Positions 25,745 to 33,582 of a stretch of 64,000 bases of DNA are shown here, one piece after another; the first letter of the stretch is position 1, and the number at the start of each line of letters is the position of its first letter. Under the pieces are notes generated by a model that was not told the origin of the DNA, ran no database searches, and saw only the letters and a program-made list of their open reading frames with translations. Source of the stretch: Oceanicella sp. SM1341 (GTDB taxonomy: Bacteria; Pseudomonadota; Alphaproteobacteria; Rhodobacterales; Rhodobacteraceae); contig NZ_QRGC01000004.1 of NCBI RefSeq assembly GCF_003448965.1, positions 62,001-126,000 of the forward strand, given 5' to 3'. Made by a program: the position numbers and the translations under genes.

Positions 25745-26617
25745 ATGCGCGCGGGGCACATCGCGCGACTGCGCGCGGCAGGCATCGCGCGACTGCGCGC
25801 TGGGGGCGTCGCGCTTGCGGCGCTCCTCGGCCTCTGCGCCGGGCCGCTCGCGGCGCAGACCTCCGACCTCACCTCGGAGAGCGCCTTCCGCGTCTGCGCC
25901 GACCCCGCCGCCTACCCGTTTTCCGACCGCGAGGAGACCGGCTACGAGAACCGCATCGCCGCCCTCTTCGCCGAGAAGCTCGGCCTGCCGCTGGAATACT
26001 ACTGGTTTCCCATGGCCACCGGCTTCATCCGCAAGACCCTCGGCGAGGACCGCTGCGACGTGGTGATGGGCTATGCCCAGGGCCACGAGCTGGTGCTCAA
26101 CACCAACCATTACCTCACCTCGGCCTACGTGATCGTCACCCGCACCGACAGCCCGCTTTCCGCGGTGGACACGCTGTCGGACCCGGCGCTGAAATCGGCG
26201 CGCATCGGCACCGTGGCCGGCACGCCGCCGGCCTCGCATCTCGCGCGCAACGGGCTGATGGGGCAGGTCGAGGGCTACCAGCTCATGGTCGACAGCCGCC
26301 ACGACTCGCCCTCGGCGCAGATGATCGCCGACCTCGAGGCGGGCCGCATCGACGCCGCCCTGCTCTGGGGTCCGATCGGCGGCGCGCTGGCGCATGACGC
26401 GCAGGTGCCGCTCACCGTCACCCCGCTGATCAAGGAGACGCTGCCGCCGCGGCTGTTCTACCGCATCACCATGGGCGTGCGGCAGGGCGAGATGGTGTGG
26501 AAGCGCGAGCTCAACTCGCTGATCCGCCGCAACCAGGCCCAGATCGACGCCATCCTCGCGGAGTACGGCGTGCCGATGCTCAACGACAACGGCACGGCGC
26601 TCAAGGACATCCCGTGA
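25745..26617 (+). CDS. xoxJ: XoxJ, periplasmic binding-like protein of methanol oxidation
   Basis: A ~290-residue periplasmic protein of the solute-binding fold (MoxJ/XoxJ family). Structural work on the family suggests an open cleft that holds a partly unfolded protein, fitting a role in XoxF maturation. The mature part starts FRVCADPAAYPFSD and includes Y-E-N-R-I-A and the DVVMGYAQGHEL motif. The start is uncertain: ATG 25745 gives an Arg-rich signal peptide whose N-region contains two copies of IARLRA; a longer form from 25673 would overlap xoxG. It overlaps the next gene by GTGA. Confidence 0.92.
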   Translation: MRAGHIARLRAAGIARLRAGGVALAALLGLCAGPLAAQTSDLTSESAFRVCADPAAYPFSDREETGYENRIAALFAEKLGLPLEYYWFPMATGFIRKTLGEDRCDVVMGYAQGHELVLNTNHYLTSAYVIVTRTDSPLSAVDTLSDPALKSARIGTVAGTPPASHLARNGLMGQVEGYQLMVDSRHDSPSAQMIADLEAGRIDAALLWGPIGGALAHDAQVPLTVTPLIKETLPPRLFYRITMGVRQGEMVWKRELNSLIRRNQAQIDAILAEYGVPMLNDNGTALKDIP

Positions 26618-27159
26618 GGCCCGGGGCCGCCCTGCTGGCGCTGCTCCTGGCAGGCCCGGCAGCGGCGGCCACCGAAGCCGCGCCCGAGCCCGAGGGCTAC
26701 CGGCAGGAGCACTACCGCGCCCCGGTGCCGGCCACCCTGCAGGGCGCCGAGGTGATCGACACCGAGGAGGCGCACCGGCTCTGGGCCGCCGGCGTGCCCT
26801 TCATCGACACGCTCCCGCATGATTTCCGCCCCGCGAACCTGCCCGAGGGCACCGTGTGGCGCGACACGCCGCATGACACGATCCGCGGCGCGGTCTGGCT
26901 GGCGAACACCGGCTACGGGGCGCTCGACCCCGCCACCGAGGCCTGGTTTCTCGACATGCTCGGGCAGCTCGCCCGCGGCCGGCCGGACCGCAGCATGGTG
27001 ATCTTCTGCAAGGCGGAGTGCTGGATGTCCTGGAACGCCGCGCGCCGCGCCGTGGCGCATGGCTTCACCGGCATCCGCTGGTACCCCGAGGGGGTGGACG
27101 GCTGGGCCGCCGCGAATTACCCGATGGAGCGCGCCACGCCGCTGCGCGGCGCGCCCTGA
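26614..27159 (+). CDS. PQQ-dependent catabolism-associated CxxCW-motif protein
   Basis: A 181-residue exported protein with a rhodanese-like fold. It starts at a GTG overlapping the xoxJ stop and has a signal peptide (MRPGAALLALLLAGPAAAA). The hallmark C-K-A-E-C-W-M-S-W-N-A-A occurs near residues 133-144. These proteins sit beside XoxF/PedE-type alcohol dehydrogenases in many genomes. The paired cysteines suggest a thiol or sulfur-handling role in quinoprotein maturation, which is unproven. It converges, with a 10-bp gap, on a gene on the other strand. Confidence 0.9.
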   Translation: MRPGAALLALLLAGPAAAATEAAPEPEGYRQEHYRAPVPATLQGAEVIDTEEAHRLWAAGVPFIDTLPHDFRPANLPEGTVWRDTPHDTIRGAVWLANTGYGALDPATEAWFLDMLGQLARGRPDRSMVIFCKAECWMSWNAARRAVAHGFTGIRWYPEGVDGWAAANYPMERATPLRGAP

Positions 27160-27169
27160 TCCGCCCGCC

Positions 27170-27901
27170 TCAGGGGCACTCCACCGAGAGCTGGGCCCGG
27201 TTGTCCTTGATGGCGTCGAGGGTGAGGGTGCAGTCGGTCTCCTCGTAGCGCACCGGCATGGTGTCGCCCGCGCGCATGGAGGTGAGATCGAAGCCGTTCA
27301 CCGCCAGCCGCGCGCGGCGGTCGTAGCTGCCCGCGCTGAGGCCGGAGAGGTAGACCCGGATCTTGCCATCCTCGAAATACTGCGCGTGGCCCACCGCCAG
27401 GCCCTCGGCATCATCCTCGCCCGCCGCTTCGCCGGCATCGGCCTCGTCCTGCTCCAGCGTCGCGGGGTCGGAGGCGGCGGCATCCTCCGCACTCTCGCCC
27501 TCCGGCGCCGGGGCCTGCCCGGAGGAGGAGGACGACGACGCGGTCACCGCGTCGATGCGCCTGCCGATGTCCTCCATCGCGGCATTCAGCGCGTCCTGGC
27601 CGGCGGAGGCACCTGCCTCGAGCTTCTCGGCGAGGCCCTGGCTGGTGGCGTCGATCTTGTCGGAGAGCGTGCCCGCCCCTTCCTCGATGCGCGCCATCGC
27701 CTCCTCCAGCCCGGTCAGCCGGCCCTCCATCCCGCCCACGCGCTCGCCCGCGCTCTCGGCGGCGGCGCGGGTGGCGGCGAGCTCCTCGCGCAGCGCCTCT
27801 TCCGTGTCGCTGCCCGAATCCGTCACCGCCACGCCCACCAGCATGCCGATGATCAGCCCTCCCGCGCCGAACAGAATGCGTCCGATCTCTCCTGACTTCA
27901 T
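27170..27901 (-). CDS. Membrane-anchored coiled-coil protein, unknown
   Basis: A 243-residue protein with an N-terminal membrane helix (residues ~8-27, GRILFGAGGLIIGMLVGVAV). A long predicted coiled coil (residues ~33-115) and an acidic, Ala/Ser-rich linker (~118-165) follow. The compact C-terminal domain has two cysteines (C223, C242). GGGAGG precedes the ATG. The domain probably faces the periplasm. It is the last gene of a minus-strand run of XoxF-associated genes. Similar proteins appear in Rhodobacteraceae, but I cannot assign a function. Confidence 0.78.
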   Translation of the reverse strand: MKSGEIGRILFGAGGLIIGMLVGVAVTDSGSDTEEALREELAATRAAAESAGERVGGMEGRLTGLEEAMARIEEGAGTLSDKIDATSQGLAEKLEAGASAGQDALNAAMEDIGRRIDAVTASSSSSSGQAPAPEGESAEDAAASDPATLEQDEADAGEAAGEDDAEGLAVGHAQYFEDGKIRVYLSGLSAGSYDRRARLAVNGFDLTSMRAGDTMPVRYEETDCTLTLDAIKDNRAQLSVECP

Positions 27902-27933
27902 GTCGTCCTCCCTGTTGGTCAGCCCCGTCTTGA

Positions 27934-28875
27934 TCAGTCTGCCGGCCCGGGGGCCGTGGCGATGAACAGGCCGAAGGCGCGCGGGCCGTCGCCCACGGCG
28001 ATCTCCCCCACGGCTTCCAGCGCATTCGCGTCGATGAGCGTGAGCGTGTTCGAGGCCCAGTTCGCCACCACCACCCTGTCACCGCTCACGCCGATGCCCT
28101 CGGGGTATTCGCCCACCCCGATCTCGGTGACGGGGGCAAGGCTCTCGCGGTCGAACACGCTCACCGTGTCGGCATACTGGTTGGTGACGAAGCCGTGCCG
28201 GGCGGTGAGGGCCACGCCGTAGGGCCGGCTGCCCACCGGCACGCGGCCCACCAGGCTCCGGGCGGCAATGTCGATCACGCTCACCGTGTCGTCAGCCACG
28301 TCGGCGGTATAGGCGAAACGCCCCTCCGGGCCGATGGTGATGCCGAAGGGCCGCCCGCCCACACCCACCTGCGCCACCACGCGCAGGCTCGCGGTGTCGA
28401 CCACCGACACCGCGTCCGCGTCGCGGTCCGCGCTGAGCAGGAAGCGCCCGTCCGGTGTCACCGCGAGGCCGGAGGGCGAGGCGCCCACGCCGATCTCCCC
28501 GGTCACCGCACCGCTTCCGGGGTCGACCACGAAGATGCGCGCGCCGTACCAGTCACCGACATAGACCGGCGCCCCGGAGGGGTGCACCGCCACGCCGAAG
28601 GGCCCGCCGTCGAGCGCCACGGTGCGCAGGGCGCCGCCGGGGCCGATGATGTCGAGGGTCTTCGTCTCCGGGCTCACGGCATAGACCGTGGCACCACCGG
28701 GCGCCACGGCCACCCCGGCGGGCTTGCCGGGCACCGGGATCTCGCGCAGCACCCGGGCCGCGTCGAGATCGACCACCGAGAGGCTCTCGGAGAGCTGGTT
28801 GGTCACGTAGGCGAGGTCTCCCGCCGCCGCCGGGGCCCCGGTGAGGAGTGCCAGCGCCAGCGGGAGCCCCCTCAA
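27934..28875 (-). CDS. YVTN-type beta-propeller protein of the xox locus
   Basis: A 313-residue exported protein with a signal peptide (LRGLPLALALLTGAPAAA) and about seven YVTN propeller repeats (AYVTNQ, VYAVSP, VYVGDW, FLLSAD, FAYTAD, GFVTNQ, VVVANW). I place the start at a TTG whose last two bases are shared with the stop of the MxaD-like gene (TTGA overlap); the signal peptide begins exactly there. It is distinct from the propeller at 31311, which belongs to the ABC transporter. Such proteins may scaffold or sense in the periplasm; the role here is unknown. Confidence 0.85.
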   Translation of the reverse strand: MRGLPLALALLTGAPAAAGDLAYVTNQLSESLSVVDLDAARVLREIPVPGKPAGVAVAPGGATVYAVSPETKTLDIIGPGGALRTVALDGGPFGVAVHPSGAPVYVGDWYGARIFVVDPGSGAVTGEIGVGASPSGLAVTPDGRFLLSADRDADAVSVVDTASLRVVAQVGVGGRPFGITIGPEGRFAYTADVADDTVSVIDIAARSLVGRVPVGSRPYGVALTARHGFVTNQYADTVSVFDRESLAPVTEIGVGEYPEGIGVSGDRVVVANWASNTLTLIDANALEAVGEIAVGDGPRAFGLFIATAPGPAD

Positions 28876-29411
28876 TTCAGCGCCCCGAAGCGCTGCTGCA
28901 GTGCCTGGAGCCCGGCCTCGTACACGCCGGTCACGGCGGCGATGGCCGCCTCGTCGTTGAGGTTTTCCGGCGGGTCGTTGTTGGGGTAGCCGCGGTAGAA
29001 GGCGCCGCGCCATTCCACCTCCGAGCCGCCCTCGACCGCTTTCACCGTGAGATGCGAGGAATAGTTCGTCACCGGCAGCACCTCCACCGCAACCTCTTCG
29101 ATGCGGTAGGAATAGCTCATCTTCTCGGCGCTGTACTTGTACAGGATCTCCGAGATGGTCGGGTCGCCCTCGCCCTTGAGGTGCAGCACCCGGGTGGCGT
29201 CGATCTCGTTGCCGCCCGCGCCCTCCTGGCTTGCCACCGCCGGGTGCCAGCTCATGTCCTGGAAATCGCCGATCGCGGCCCAGACCTCCTCCGGCGGGGC
29301 CGCCACCTCGGTGGTGATCGTCACCTTCTGCCGCGTGGGCCCGTGCGCCTCAGCCGACAGCGGCGCGAGGGCCAGTGCCCCCAGCGCCACGATCCATGCC
29401 ATGCGTTTCAT
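28872..29411 (-). CDS. MxaD-like SRPBCC-fold protein
   Basis: A 179-residue protein with a Sec signal (MKRMAWIVALGALALAPLSAEA) and a START/SRPBCC ligand-binding domain (VTITTEVAAPPEEVWAAIGDF ... W-H-P-A). Exported SRPBCC proteins next to methanol dehydrogenase genes belong to the MxaD group, reported to assist electron transfer from methanol dehydrogenase to its cytochrome. It starts four bases inside the DUF3280 gene end and its stop overlaps the propeller start, so all three genes are translationally coupled. Confidence 0.85.
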   Translation of the reverse strand: MKRMAWIVALGALALAPLSAEAHGPTRQKVTITTEVAAPPEEVWAAIGDFQDMSWHPAVASQEGAGGNEIDATRVLHLKGEGDPTISEILYKYSAEKMSYSYRIEEVAVEVLPVTNYSSHLTVKAVEGGSEVEWRGAFYRGYPNNDPPENLNDEAAIAAVTGVYEAGLQALQQRFGALN

Positions 29412-29938
29412 CGCTCCTCCCCTTTCCGGAATATGTTGTTGCGCAGGATGTAGGAAAACCCGCGATGCCAGCTCTCGTCAGTGTTGCCGCGGATATCCAC
29501 GGAGATGCCGCGCACCTTCGCCCCGCTCTGCGGCTCGCGCACCACGATGTTCATCGACAGGATGAGGTTCGACACCTTCTGCACCTCGGCCACCATGGCG
29601 TAATCGGCGCCCAGCTCGCGCGCCATGCGCAGCTCGCAGCCGTTGCAGTCGGCCGGGTTCACCACCCGGTCGAGCTGCGCGCGCACCGGGTCGAGCGCCA
29701 GGGTCTCGAGCCCGTGCTCGTGCAGCGCCGCCTCGATCTGGGCGGCCCCGTCCGCCACGCGCTTCGCCTCGTCCGGGCGCGGGCCGTTCACCGCGCCCTC
29801 GTGGCTGGTGTCGATGAAATGCACCCCGAAGAAGGCCACCTTCGCGCCCGCCTCCAGCCCCGGGCCCAGCTCGGCCGCGGCAAGCGGCGAGACCAGCGCC
29901 GCGAGGGCGATCAGCAGGAGGGTGGCAAGGGCTTTCAT
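29408..29938 (-). CDS. DUF3280 protein of the xox locus
   Basis: A 176-residue exported protein with signal peptide MKALATLLLIALAALVSPLA. A C-N-G-C-E-L pair of cysteines lies near residue 105, and the DUF3280 pattern KVAFFGVHFIDTS is near the N-terminus. Members recur beside PQQ alcohol dehydrogenase genes; the function is unknown. It is the first gene of the minus-strand operon and divergent from the ABC binding-protein gene. The shared 163-bp gap holds a TACGACCA-type site. A longer N-terminal extension is possible but lacks a signal-like start. Confidence 0.83.
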   Translation of the reverse strand: MKALATLLLIALAALVSPLAAAELGPGLEAGAKVAFFGVHFIDTSHEGAVNGPRPDEAKRVADGAAQIEAALHEHGLETLALDPVRAQLDRVVNPADCNGCELRMARELGADYAMVAEVQKVSNLILSMNIVVREPQSGAKVRGISVDIRGNTDESWHRGFSYILRNNIFRKGEER

Positions 29939-29974
29939 GCCCCCAGCGTCCCCCATCGCCCGAGGGCAGGCAAC

Positions 29975-29990
29975 TGCGACCAAGGTCGGA
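29975..29990. promoter_or_regulatory. Candidate FlhR-type operator, site B (lutA / DUF3280 gap)
   Basis: TGCGACCAAGGTCGGA contains CGACC-AA-GGTCG, an inverted repeat with a two-base centre, the 7-2-7 type geometry used by NarL/FixJ regulators. It sits between divergent C1 operons and could serve both. AT-rich -10-like sequences (TATTAT, 30013-30018) follow toward the ABC binding-protein gene. Confidence 0.55.
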
Positions 29991-30101
29991 CAAGCATCGC
30001 CCAAGTCATTCTTATTATTTCCTTATTCGCACTTTTGCGCCGCACTCGGCTTGACGCATGCCCGGTTTACCATCGTTACTTCGGCCCGAGGAGACACGCC
30101 C

Positions 30102-31298
30102 ATGAAACGCTTCGCCGGCCCGATTCTCGCCAGCCTCGGCATCGCCCTGCTCAGCCCCCTCGGGGCCATGGCCCAGGACGCGGCCCAGCCCGTGCGCGCC
30201 GCCGTCCTGCGGGTGGAACGCGGGCCGGAGCTGCCGATCTCGCGGCTCGACCTGCCGCCCGACGACCTCGGCTTCGCCGGCGGCCGCCTCGCCACCGAGG
30301 ACAACCAGACCACCGGCCGCTTCATGGGCCAGGACTTCACCACCGAGGACGTGGACGCCGACCCCGACACCGCCGTGCAGGCGCTCGAGACGCTCATCGC
30401 CGATGGCACCACCTTCATCGCGGTGATGGCCGGGCCCGACACGCTGCTCGCCCTCGCCGATGCCGCCGGCGACCGGGCGCTGATCGTGAACGCCACCGCG
30501 CAGGACACCCGCCTGCGCGAGGCCGATTGCCGGGCCAACGTGATGCATGTCGCCCCCTCGCGGGCCATGCTGGCCGATGCGCTCACCCAGTTCCTGGTGT
30601 GGAAGAAATGGACCGACTGGCTGCTGGTGCCCGGCTCCCACCCCGAGGACGCGCTCATGGCCGATGCCTACCGCGCCTCGGCGAAGAAGTTCGGTGCCCG
30701 CATCGTGGAGGAGCGGGTGTTCGAGGACACCGGTGGCGCGCGGCGCACCGACACCGGGCATGTGCTGGTGCAGCGCCAGATGCCGGTCTTCACCCAGCGG
30801 GCGGAGGCGCATGACGTGCTCGTGGCCGCCGACGAGGCCGATGTCTTCGCCGCCTACCTGCCCTACCAGTCCTGGGATCCGCGCCCCGTGGCGGGCTCCG
30901 CCGGGCTGCGCCCGATGTCCTGGCACCCGGCGCTGGAGGCCTGGGGCGCCACCCAGTTCCAGCGCCGCTTCGAGCGCGCGGCAGGCCGCACCATGCGCCC
31001 GGAGGACTACCAGGTCTGGATGGCGCTGCGCGTGCTCGGCGAGGCCGCAACCCGCACGAAGGCCACCGATTTCGCCACCTTGCGCGACTACATCCTCTCG
31101 CCCGCCTTCGAGCTCGCCGCCTTCAAGGGCCAGAAGCTCACCTTCCGTCCCTGGAACCACCAGCTCCGCCAGCCGGTGGTGCTCGCCGCCGACCGGGTGA
31201 TCGTCTCGGTCTCGCCGCAGGAGGAGTTCCTGCACCGCGTGTCGCGGCTCGACACGCTCGGGGTCGACGAGCCCGAGACCACCTGCGACCTGAACTGA
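30102..31298 (+). CDS. lutA: PQQ-associated ABC transporter substrate-binding protein (LutA/PedA1 type)
   Basis: A 398-residue periplasmic protein with a Sec signal (cut after AMA, ~residue 24), of the family of ABC binding proteins found with PQQ alcohol dehydrogenases. Orthologous systems (LutABEF in Methylobacterium, PedA1A2BC in Pseudomonas putida) are implicated in lanthanide uptake, so it probably binds Ln(III) or a Ln complex. GAGGAG precedes the ATG. A conserved C-terminal cysteine motif (ETTCDLN) and an internal Cys (READCRANVMH) are visible. It begins the five-gene plus-strand operon. Confidence 0.85.
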   Translation: MKRFAGPILASLGIALLSPLGAMAQDAAQPVRAAVLRVERGPELPISRLDLPPDDLGFAGGRLATEDNQTTGRFMGQDFTTEDVDADPDTAVQALETLIADGTTFIAVMAGPDTLLALADAAGDRALIVNATAQDTRLREADCRANVMHVAPSRAMLADALTQFLVWKKWTDWLLVPGSHPEDALMADAYRASAKKFGARIVEERVFEDTGGARRTDTGHVLVQRQMPVFTQRAEAHDVLVAADEADVFAAYLPYQSWDPRPVAGSAGLRPMSWHPALEAWGATQFQRRFERAAGRTMRPEDYQVWMALRVLGEAATRTKATDFATLRDYILSPAFELAAFKGQKLTFRPWNHQLRQPVVLAADRVIVSVSPQEEFLHRVSRLDTLGVDEPETTCDLN

Positions 31299-31310
31299 GG
31301 AGATCCGACG

Positions 31311-32285
31311 ATGCGCCGACACGCCCCCGCGCTTGCACTTGCCCTCGCCGCTCTCGCCGCCCCCGGGCCGGCCGCCGCCTACATGGTCTACGTGAGCAAC
31401 GAGAAGGGCAACACGGTCACGGTGATCGATTCCGAGACGCTGGAGGTGGTCGACACCTTCGACGCCGGCCAGCGCCCGCGCGGCATCACCATCTCGCCCG
31501 ACGGCACCGAGCTCTACGTCTGCGCCTCCGACGACGACACGGTGCGCGTGTTCGACCCGAAGACCTACGAGCAGCTCCACACCCTGCCCTCGGGCCCCGA
31601 CCCCGAGCTCTTCGTGCTCCACCCTTCCGGAAACCCGCTCTACATCGCCAACGAGGACGACAACATCGTCACCGTGGTCGACGTGAAGACCCACCAGGTG
31701 CTCGCCGAGGTGCCGGTGGGGGTGGAGCCCGAGGGCATGGGCGTGAGCCCGGACGGCGCCTTCGTGGTCAACACCTCCGAGACCACCAACATGGCGCATT
31801 TCATCGACACGAAGACCTACGAGATCGTGGAGAACGTGCTGGTCGACCAGCGCCCGCGCTTCGCCCAGTTCACCGATGACGGCAAGTGGCTCTACGTGAG
31901 CGCCGAGATCGGCGGCACGGTGAGCGTGATCGACCCCGCCTCGGCCGAGATCGTGAAGAAGATCAGCTTCGAGGTGCCCGGCGTGGTGCCCGAGGCGCTG
32001 CAGCCGGTGGGCGTGCGGGTGACGAAGGACGGCAGCAAGGTCTTCGTCGCCCTCGGCCCCTCGAACCGCGTGGCGGTGGTCGACGGCGAGACCCACGAGG
32101 TGCTCGACTACCTGCTCACCGGCCAGCGCGTGTGGCAGCTCGCCTTCACGCCCGACGAGAAACTGCTCTTCGCCACCAACGGCAACACCAACGATGTCTC
32201 GGTGATCGACGTGGAGGAGATGAAGGTGATCAAGTCCATCCCCGTGGGCCAGCAGCCCTGGGGCGTGGTCGTCGCCCCCGAGTGA
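31311..32285 (+). CDS. PQQ-associated beta-propeller protein (PedA2 type)
   Basis: A 324-residue exported protein with signal MRRHAPALALALAALAAPGP and seven YVTN-like repeats (VYVSNE, LYVCAS, LYIANE, FVVNTS, LYVSAE, VFVALG, LFATNG). It belongs to the propeller family encoded inside PQQ-linked ABC operons, between binding protein and ATPase. It starts 12 bp after the lutA stop. A role with the transporter in periplasmic lanthanide or complex recognition is inferred from conserved gene order. Confidence 0.88.
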   Translation: MRRHAPALALALAALAAPGPAAAYMVYVSNEKGNTVTVIDSETLEVVDTFDAGQRPRGITISPDGTELYVCASDDDTVRVFDPKTYEQLHTLPSGPDPELFVLHPSGNPLYIANEDDNIVTVVDVKTHQVLAEVPVGVEPEGMGVSPDGAFVVNTSETTNMAHFIDTKTYEIVENVLVDQRPRFAQFTDDGKWLYVSAEIGGTVSVIDPASAEIVKKISFEVPGVVPEALQPVGVRVTKDGSKVFVALGPSNRVAVVDGETHEVLDYLLTGQRVWQLAFTPDEKLLFATNGNTNDVSVIDVEEMKVIKSIPVGQQPWGVVVAPE

Positions 32286-32319
32286 GGGGCCGCAACAACA
32301 CACGAAACGGGAGGATACC

Positions 32320-32766
32320 ATGCCAGCCAGACCCCTTCTCGCCGCCGCGGCGGCCATAGCCCTCGCGCTGCCCGCCGCAGCCCAGGACAACGTGCTCGAG
32401 CTCGGCTTCGCCGGCCTGCTCGACCGCAACAACCGCGAGGACCTCGCGCCCATCACCCTCGCCTCCGGCAAGCCGCTGGCCGAGGCGCCCTACGAGCTGC
32501 GCTCGGGCGGCTACTACCGCATCAAGATCGTCTCCGACGGCTCGGCCGAGCTCGCCATCGCGGGCCCGGAGTTCTTCCGCAACATCTGGGTGAACGAGGT
32601 GGTGATCAACGAGATCGAGGTGCGGCCCATGGGCGTCTCCTCGCTGGAATTCGACGACGAGGGCGAGGCGGAAATCTCCTTCATCGCCATCGTGCCCGGC
32701 CAGTACACGCTTGGCATTCCCGGCGCGCGCGGCGACACTCAGCTCGCCCATTTCACCATCCGCTGA
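32320..32766 (+). CDS. Small exported protein of the lanthanide ABC operon, unknown
   Basis: A 148-residue protein with a Sec signal (cut after PAAA, ~residue 21). The rest is a compact beta-rich domain with GGYYRIKIVSDG, GPEFFRN-W and a final PGQYTLGIPGA, resembling a cupredoxin-like fold without obvious copper ligands. GGGAGG precedes the start. It lies between the propeller and the ATPase and is probably part of the same system. In Methylobacterium, further exported Lut proteins occupy a similar place; direct orthology is not claimed. Confidence 0.8.
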   Translation: MPARPLLAAAAAIALALPAAAQDNVLELGFAGLLDRNNREDLAPITLASGKPLAEAPYELRSGGYYRIKIVSDGSAELAIAGPEFFRNIWVNEVVINEIEVRPMGVSSLEFDDEGEAEISFIAIVPGQYTLGIPGARGDTQLAHFTIR

Positions 32767-32835
32767 GGAAGGGGGCGAGCCCGCTCCGCCCCCGGAGCCA
32801 GCCAGCCCCCGACCTGCCCTGCCCGGAGGCCCCGC

Positions 32836-33582
32836 GTGCCCGTCCCCGAACCAGCCCTCAGCGTGCGCGGCGTGAGCCACGCCTTCGGCCGCGTGCAGGC
32901 GCTCGACAACGTCTCGCTCAGCGTCGCCCCCGGAAGCTTCACCGCCCTGCTGGGCGTGAACGGCGCGGGCAAGACCACGCTGTTCTCGCTCATCACCCGG
33001 CTCTACGACAATGTCTCGGGCGAGATCCGCGTCTTCGGCCATGACGTGCGGCGCAGGCCCGGCCCGGCGCTCGCCGCGCTCGGCGTCGTCTTCCAGTCCC
33101 GCGCGCTCGACCGCGACCTCACCGTGCGCCAGAACCTCGCCTACCACGCCGCCCTGCACGGGCTCACCCGGGCCCAGACCTGGGCGCGCACGGAAGGGCT
33201 GGTGGACCGCGTCGGCCTCACCGAGCAGATCGACACCCCGGTCTCCGCCCTCTCCGGCGGTCAGGCGCGGCGGGCCGAGATCGCCCGCGCGCTGCTGCAC
33301 GCGCCCCACCTGCTGCTGCTCGACGAGGCCACCGTGGGGCTCGACGTGCGCTCGCGCCGCGAGGTGCTGGGCACGGTGCGCGAGCTGGTGGCCGAGGAGA
33401 ACGTGGGCGTGCTCTGGGCCACGCATCTCTTCGACGAGATCGCGCCCGAGGACGACGCCGTGGTGCTGCACCGCGGCCGGGTTCTGGCCACCGGCACCGC
33501 GCGCGACATCGCCCGCGGCGGCGACCTCGCCTCCGCCTTCCTCGACATGACCGGGCTCGAGCCCGCGGAGGGCCGCCTGTGA
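32836..33582 (+). CDS. lutE: PQQ-associated ABC transporter ATPase (LutE/PedB type)
   Basis: A 248-residue cytoplasmic ATPase starting at a GTG with GGAGG six bases upstream. Walker A is GVNGAGKTT near residue 40, the signature is LSGGQARR (~139) and Walker B is LLLLDEATVGLD (~160). It is the energising subunit of the transporter built by the neighbouring genes. Its CcmA/DrrA-like shape with a single-protein permease is typical of PQQ-associated ABC systems. It overlaps the permease by GTGA. Confidence 0.9.
   Translation: MPVPEPALSVRGVSHAFGRVQALDNVSLSVAPGSFTALLGVNGAGKTTLFSLITRLYDNVSGEIRVFGHDVRRRPGPALAALGVVFQSRALDRDLTVRQNLAYHAALHGLTRAQTWARTEGLVDRVGLTEQIDTPVSALSGGQARRAEIARALLHAPHLLLLDEATVGLDVRSRREVLGTVRELVAEENVGVLWATHLFDEIAPEDDAVVLHRGRVLATGTARDIARGGDLASAFLDMTGLEPAEGRL

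Noticed and set aside
27300-27335. Further TACGACC-like sites in coding sequence (here CGGTCGTAGC)
   Set aside because: The short core recurs in GC-rich codons; without an intergenic position and the AA-centred second half it is not counted as an operator.
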